Of a stretch of DNA of 64,000 nucleotides, positions 60,738 through 64,000 are shown piece by piece. A model generated the notes under the pieces. That model did not search any database, was not told the origin of the DNA, and saw only the letters and a program-made list of their open reading frames with translations. The stretch is taken from NCBI GenBank assembly GCA_020064725.1, contig JAGTWJ010000002.1:2356001-2420000 (forward strand). The letters run 5' to 3'. Numbering within the stretch: the stretch's first letter is position 1; each line of letters begins with the position of its first letter. Made by a program: the position numbers and the translations under genes. This stretch comes from Drechslerella dactyloides. Lineage: Eukaryota > Ascomycota > Orbiliomycetes > Orbiliales > Orbiliaceae.

Positions 60738-60858
60738 GTTCCGCTATGCTATCCTGTGCTGTGCGTGCTTCTGCTTTTTTTGGTTTTCCCTTCGCTCGCT
60801 GTTGTGGATGCAACGTAACGTTCTTGAGTTCCTCTTCATGTGGTGCGGCGGCGTGCGA

Positions 60859-61385
60859 TCACTTCTTCTTCGCTAGCATGAGGACCACCGCGATGGCGAT
60901 GCCCGCGACGATGAGGAAGGAGATGAGCAGGATGGCGAGCATGCGTATGCGCTGGTTCGTCTGCATGCGTGTTATGAACGAGGACCTTCTGCGTAACATA
61001 CCGCGTTAACATTCACAGCCCATCATGATATCATATACATTCACGAGAGAGGAAAGAGCACGTACTCTTGCACCTCGTATACGCTCTCGATGTCGCCGTC
61101 CGTACTGCTCTCGCTGCTGCCTCGGACCTGCGCATGCGGCGGTGTCAGGTACCCCCGCTGCTTCTCGAGCGAGCCCGTGCCCAGCTTAAAGTACGCCGGC
61201 GGCGGCGTCGTCGGCAGCACGCTCGACGCAACCGTCGCCGCTGACGAAGGTGGGCGTTTGCTGCCGTCGAGGCCGAGGTCGAGTGGGCCGATGCTCAGAC
61301 GGGGCAGAACGGGGCGCCATTCGCGGTCTCGGTCCGGCTCGACGGCCAGAGATATGGGGCGGGTGATCATGCTGCTGTAGGGCAT
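60859..61385 (-). CDS. Small tail-anchored membrane protein, unknown function
   Basis: Two exons on the minus strand, 61385-61066 and 60988-60859, joined by a 77-nt intron (GTACGT...CGCAG), give 149 residues. The N-terminal 105 residues are polar and Pro/Ser-rich (SSAATVASSVLPTTPPPAYF) and probably cytosolic. A single hydrophobic helix at about 123-145 (MLAILLISFLIVAGIAIAVVLML) ends four residues before the stop, followed by KKK. With a basic RIR just before the helix, this is the layout of a tail-anchored protein inserted after translation, for example by the GET pathway; the target membrane is unknown. I do not recognise a family. The frame across the junction and the sharp switch from polar to hydrophobic sequence support a real gene. 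Confidence 0.68.
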
Positions 61386-64000
61386 TATGTATGTGTGCGA
61401 GTGTTTTGGCTGCTGCTGGGCGGGATGAACGGATGGAGATGCGGTTGAGGTAGGACCGGTCAGGACAGCAGGTCGCGAGGTGCGCGGCCGGTGTCGTTTG
61501 ATTTGATCGAGAGTTCAACAGTAGGGAATGGATTCTCGGAGAGGGTTTGGTAAATTGACTGGATATCTCTCTAGACGCCGGGGAAATTAGCCATCTATAT
61601 ACTCTGAGGGCCTGATGGCCATGGGCCTGTTGTGGTAGCGGTTATATTTAATTGTCGAAGGCTAGAAGATACATACCGGGTTAGAACGAAGGGATTTGAA
61701 TTCGAACACAAGACCGCTCTATCAGATCTGCAGGAGCCGAACGGAGCGAGTAATATAGCTAATATAATATAGTATAATCTTAGGTAAGAGATAACGAGTC
61801 CAAGTTGGAGGCTGCTAGCTGTCGCTTGTTTGTAAATGCAAGGGGAACTGTTATGTTATGTTATGTTGATGTTGCGAGTAAGTAAGTAAGTAATAGCAGG
61901 CGTGTGTTATGGTATGTTATGCTTTGCTTTGACTGCTGTTTGGAATCGGCCTGAAGATTATGGAGGATTGCGAACAAAGGTGCGAATGTATATATTGCAA
62001 ACTGTGGTGTATGGGTAATTGGATCGTATTGAATTAAGATTATACTCCGGCGTCAGTCAGTACTTCATTATTCATTCAGCTCAGGTCAGAAACAAAACAA
62101 AGAAGAGCGCCGCCGCGCCTTTAAGTACTAACCGTCGTTCCTCGCAACTTGGGCCCCTCCGATCTTATTCTGGTGGAAAAAGTAAAGTTTGAGATATCGC
62201 CAGCTGCAGTTGCAGTTGCGCTATCGCACTCTGCTAATTCCAACAGAACAATACCACATCCATCCACGCTAGCTAGCCATAGAACAAGAACGAAAGAAAA
62301 AAGAAACAATGCGTGCATGCATGCTGCGAAGCGAAGGAAGCTTAGGGGAAATCTTAAAAAAGAAGCCCAACCTCAATGCTTCCCTGTCCCCACGTACTGT
62401 CTGCCTGCCGGTGGGCCGTCCGGCCGGTACACGGGTCAGCAAGGACAATCAATTGACCATTTGCAAGTGCTTCTGACTTTTCGACCTGCATCTAGCATCT
62501 GCACGTATGTAGGTTAAGGCGAGTCTGTCCACACACACCGACATAACTCCCACATACACACACGCATCTGGTGTGCGGGATACATACATGGCAGGTGCAC
62601 GACCGGACTGCAACCCGTCCACTTACACTTGATACACAGGTGCTATAGTAGAGTACTATAGTACTATTCTTACCTCTTACCTACCTACAAGCTAGCTCGT
62701 CGTGATAGCCACCGAGTCAGTCACAGCTAGCTCTACGCATTCGTCACGATCGTAACTCCGGGACTAGGTATCATAATCGACGATCATCGACGCTGGAGAG
62801 CGGTGTGCATGCAGCTGAAGCAGTCCTGATATCATTCATGCCCGCTAATCGATACGCACTACAGATGATGCGTCCCACCGGTCCGGTACAGCCCACTCGA
62901 CACCGTACCGTACATACGTAAATCTTACATCGAGTTCAGCCTAGCCCCTCCCTGTATTTGCGAGCGTGCTTGCCTGGGATTCGAAATATTCTTTTTTTGC
63001 TAGCATACTTTTTTCTATGGTTGGAAGAAGGAAAGAAGGTTTATATTGCCGTATTAGCTCTGTAACGTAACGCACGTCCGCACAAACGTAAAAAGATCGC
63101 GCGGCGCATGAAGCGAACAAAAAGAAAGAAAGCAGGAAAGAAAGAAAGAAAGGAAAGCCCGGAAAACGTCCGGTGGCGAGCGGGCCTGCCGCATTGAGCG
63201 GGTGCTCATCCCGTCCTTTTTTCATTTGCAGTGTGTGACCAGACCGTACTAGCACCTCCATTGATCCCTTATCGATTCGCAGACATACAACGCGCAAACC
63301 CACCCGCGTACAGACACACCTACATACTTCTTACACATACATACACACACAGCTGGAAAGACACACAGACACACACGCTCACACGCTCGCTCGCTCGCTC
63401 GTGGGTATGTCCACCTGGGCGCATGCAGTAGCGTGCGTATGGTGGGGTCCGGTGCCGTCGATCGTAGTGGGGAGCACGATGAATCGGTAAGCTGCGGCGA
63501 GGGCAAAGCTCGCGACAAGTCGTCTGGAGTTCATGGGAATGTCAGCGAAATGCCCACACCGCGTCTTGGCGCAGATGCGGTGGTTTATATACTCCTTTCA
63601 ATTGCAAAATGCGGCGGTGTACAGCATAGTTCACGTCGAAAAAAAAAAAGGGGACGACATGCGTCCGTACGTACGGGACAGGCATCAGCTAAGGTGTTAA
63701 CGGCAGGCCGAGCTGGCTATCGATAGAGAAACGTGAACGTGCCAACGGGCCCGATTGGACGAGCGATTTGGGTTCCGCATTGCGCCGTTTGCCATGGCTG
63801 CTGGTCTGTGGCCATGTGAAGGGTGCCACTCCACGGATCCAGCATCTACAATCGATCAGATCTTCTACCGGTACGACGCAGCAGACACCCGACGGTTGCT
63901 ATTTTAATCCTGGCTCCTGCGTCCCTCGTCTGCTTTGGACCTTTTTTTCTTTTCGGTTCTCTGCTTTCAGCTATCATGAGCTCTCGATCCGTCGATTTGC
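61386..64000. other. Right-edge non-coding region
   Basis: No supportable gene in 2.6 kb. Low-complexity runs include TTATG (61851-61865), AGTA (61877-61892), GAAA (63120-63154), CA-rich sequence with CGCT units (63330-63401) and an A-run (63640-63650). AGCTAGCT or close variants occur at 62268, 62690 and 62725, and TGCATGCA at 62314 and 62806. Promoter-like C/T-rich sequence near 63920-63960 followed by an ATG at 63976 suggests that a plus-strand gene may start just at the right edge. Confidence 0.4.
63976..64000 (+). other. Possible start of a gene cut by the window edge
   Basis: An ATG (ATGAGCTCTCGATCC...) stands after a pyrimidine-rich run and a TTTCAGCTATC context at the extreme right edge. 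Only eight codons are visible (MSSRSVDL), so this is a guess from context. Confidence 0.15.

Larger units (their letters stand above)
56882..60858. other. Long non-coding interval upstream of UGP1
   Basis: Nearly 4 kb with no supportable gene. The first kilobase presumably holds the UGP1 promoter. Features seen are AGCTAGCT (57191), a GGAC run (57766-57784), a perfect inverted repeat (57999-58038), an A-run near 58808-58823, a GATG run (59709-59733), ATCGATCG repeats (59827-59838) and a cluster of palindromic octamers (60416-60737). Several open frames of 100-200 codons on both strands have no recognisable motifs and overlap each other. A lineage-specific gene or long non-coding RNA could hide here. 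Confidence 0.45.

Noticed and set aside
61680..61725. tRNA-like 3' half on the minus strand (TTCGAATTCAAATCCC)
   Set aside because: The T-arm-like bases are not paired with a suitable A-box or acceptor stem at the right distance. No tRNA could be folded.

Overview
The window reads as nuclear DNA of a filamentous ascomycete (Pezizomycotina). Its genes carry short spliceosomal introns (mostly 46-310 nt) with GT/AG ends and CTAAC/CTGAC-like branch points. Intergenic spaces are kilobase-sized, and the proteins are housekeeping ascomycete families such as RPB2, Ran, MRD1, SLX4, YNG2 and UGP1. The class cannot be fixed from sequence alone; Eurotiomycetes or Lecanoromycetes relatives seem plausible. 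All gene models were spliced by hand and chosen so that reading frame and known family motifs continue across each junction.

Layout, left to right: 0-2 kb no clear gene; 2.1-5.5 kb a large SP-RING (MIZ) putative SUMO ligase; 5.5-15 kb an AT-rich, gene-poor block with one tentative two-exon orphan gene at 10.6-11.2 kb; 15.0-16.8 kb an arrestin-like protein; 18.7-19.9 kb Ran GTPase, with a GC-AG intron; 21.3-22.4 kb proteasome chaperone Nas2/p27; 24.6-27.7 kb a DH-PH RhoGEF; 29.65-32.6 kb MRD1, five RRMs, rRNA processing; 33.2-33.9 kb LC8 dynein light chain in seven exons; 34.8-38.8 kb RPB2; 39.6-40.8 kb a YNG2-type ING/PHD protein, divergent from a HOS2-type class I histone deacetylase (41.2-42.65 kb); 43.3-45.7 kb SLX4; 46.85-48.3 kb proline dehydrogenase; 49.0-50.3 kb a cyclophilin with a mitochondrial presequence and an internal Met; 51.0-52.1 kb a secreted protein whose predicted mature form begins with His; 55.0-56.9 kb UTP-glucose-1-phosphate uridylyltransferase; 60.9-61.4 kb a small tail-anchored membrane protein. 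The remaining tracts (52-55, 57-60.8 and 61.4-64 kb) show no supportable gene.

There is no operon, mobile element, CRISPR array or secondary-metabolite cluster that I can support. Functional links are at the level of shared nuclear roles: transcription (RPB2), chromatin acetylation balance (ING and HDAC from one 376-bp intergenic region), ribosome biogenesis (MRD1), nuclear transport (Ran), DNA repair (SLX4) and SUMO ligation (MIZ). The most unusual signals are: roughly tenfold excess of two self-complementary octamers (AGCTAGCT and TGCATGCA) confined to non-coding DNA; the GC-AG intron in Ran; six introns in a 95-codon gene; perfect hairpins in the cyclophilin intron and upstream of two genes; a possible histidine-brace secreted protein; and the AT-rich block with an orphan gene candidate.
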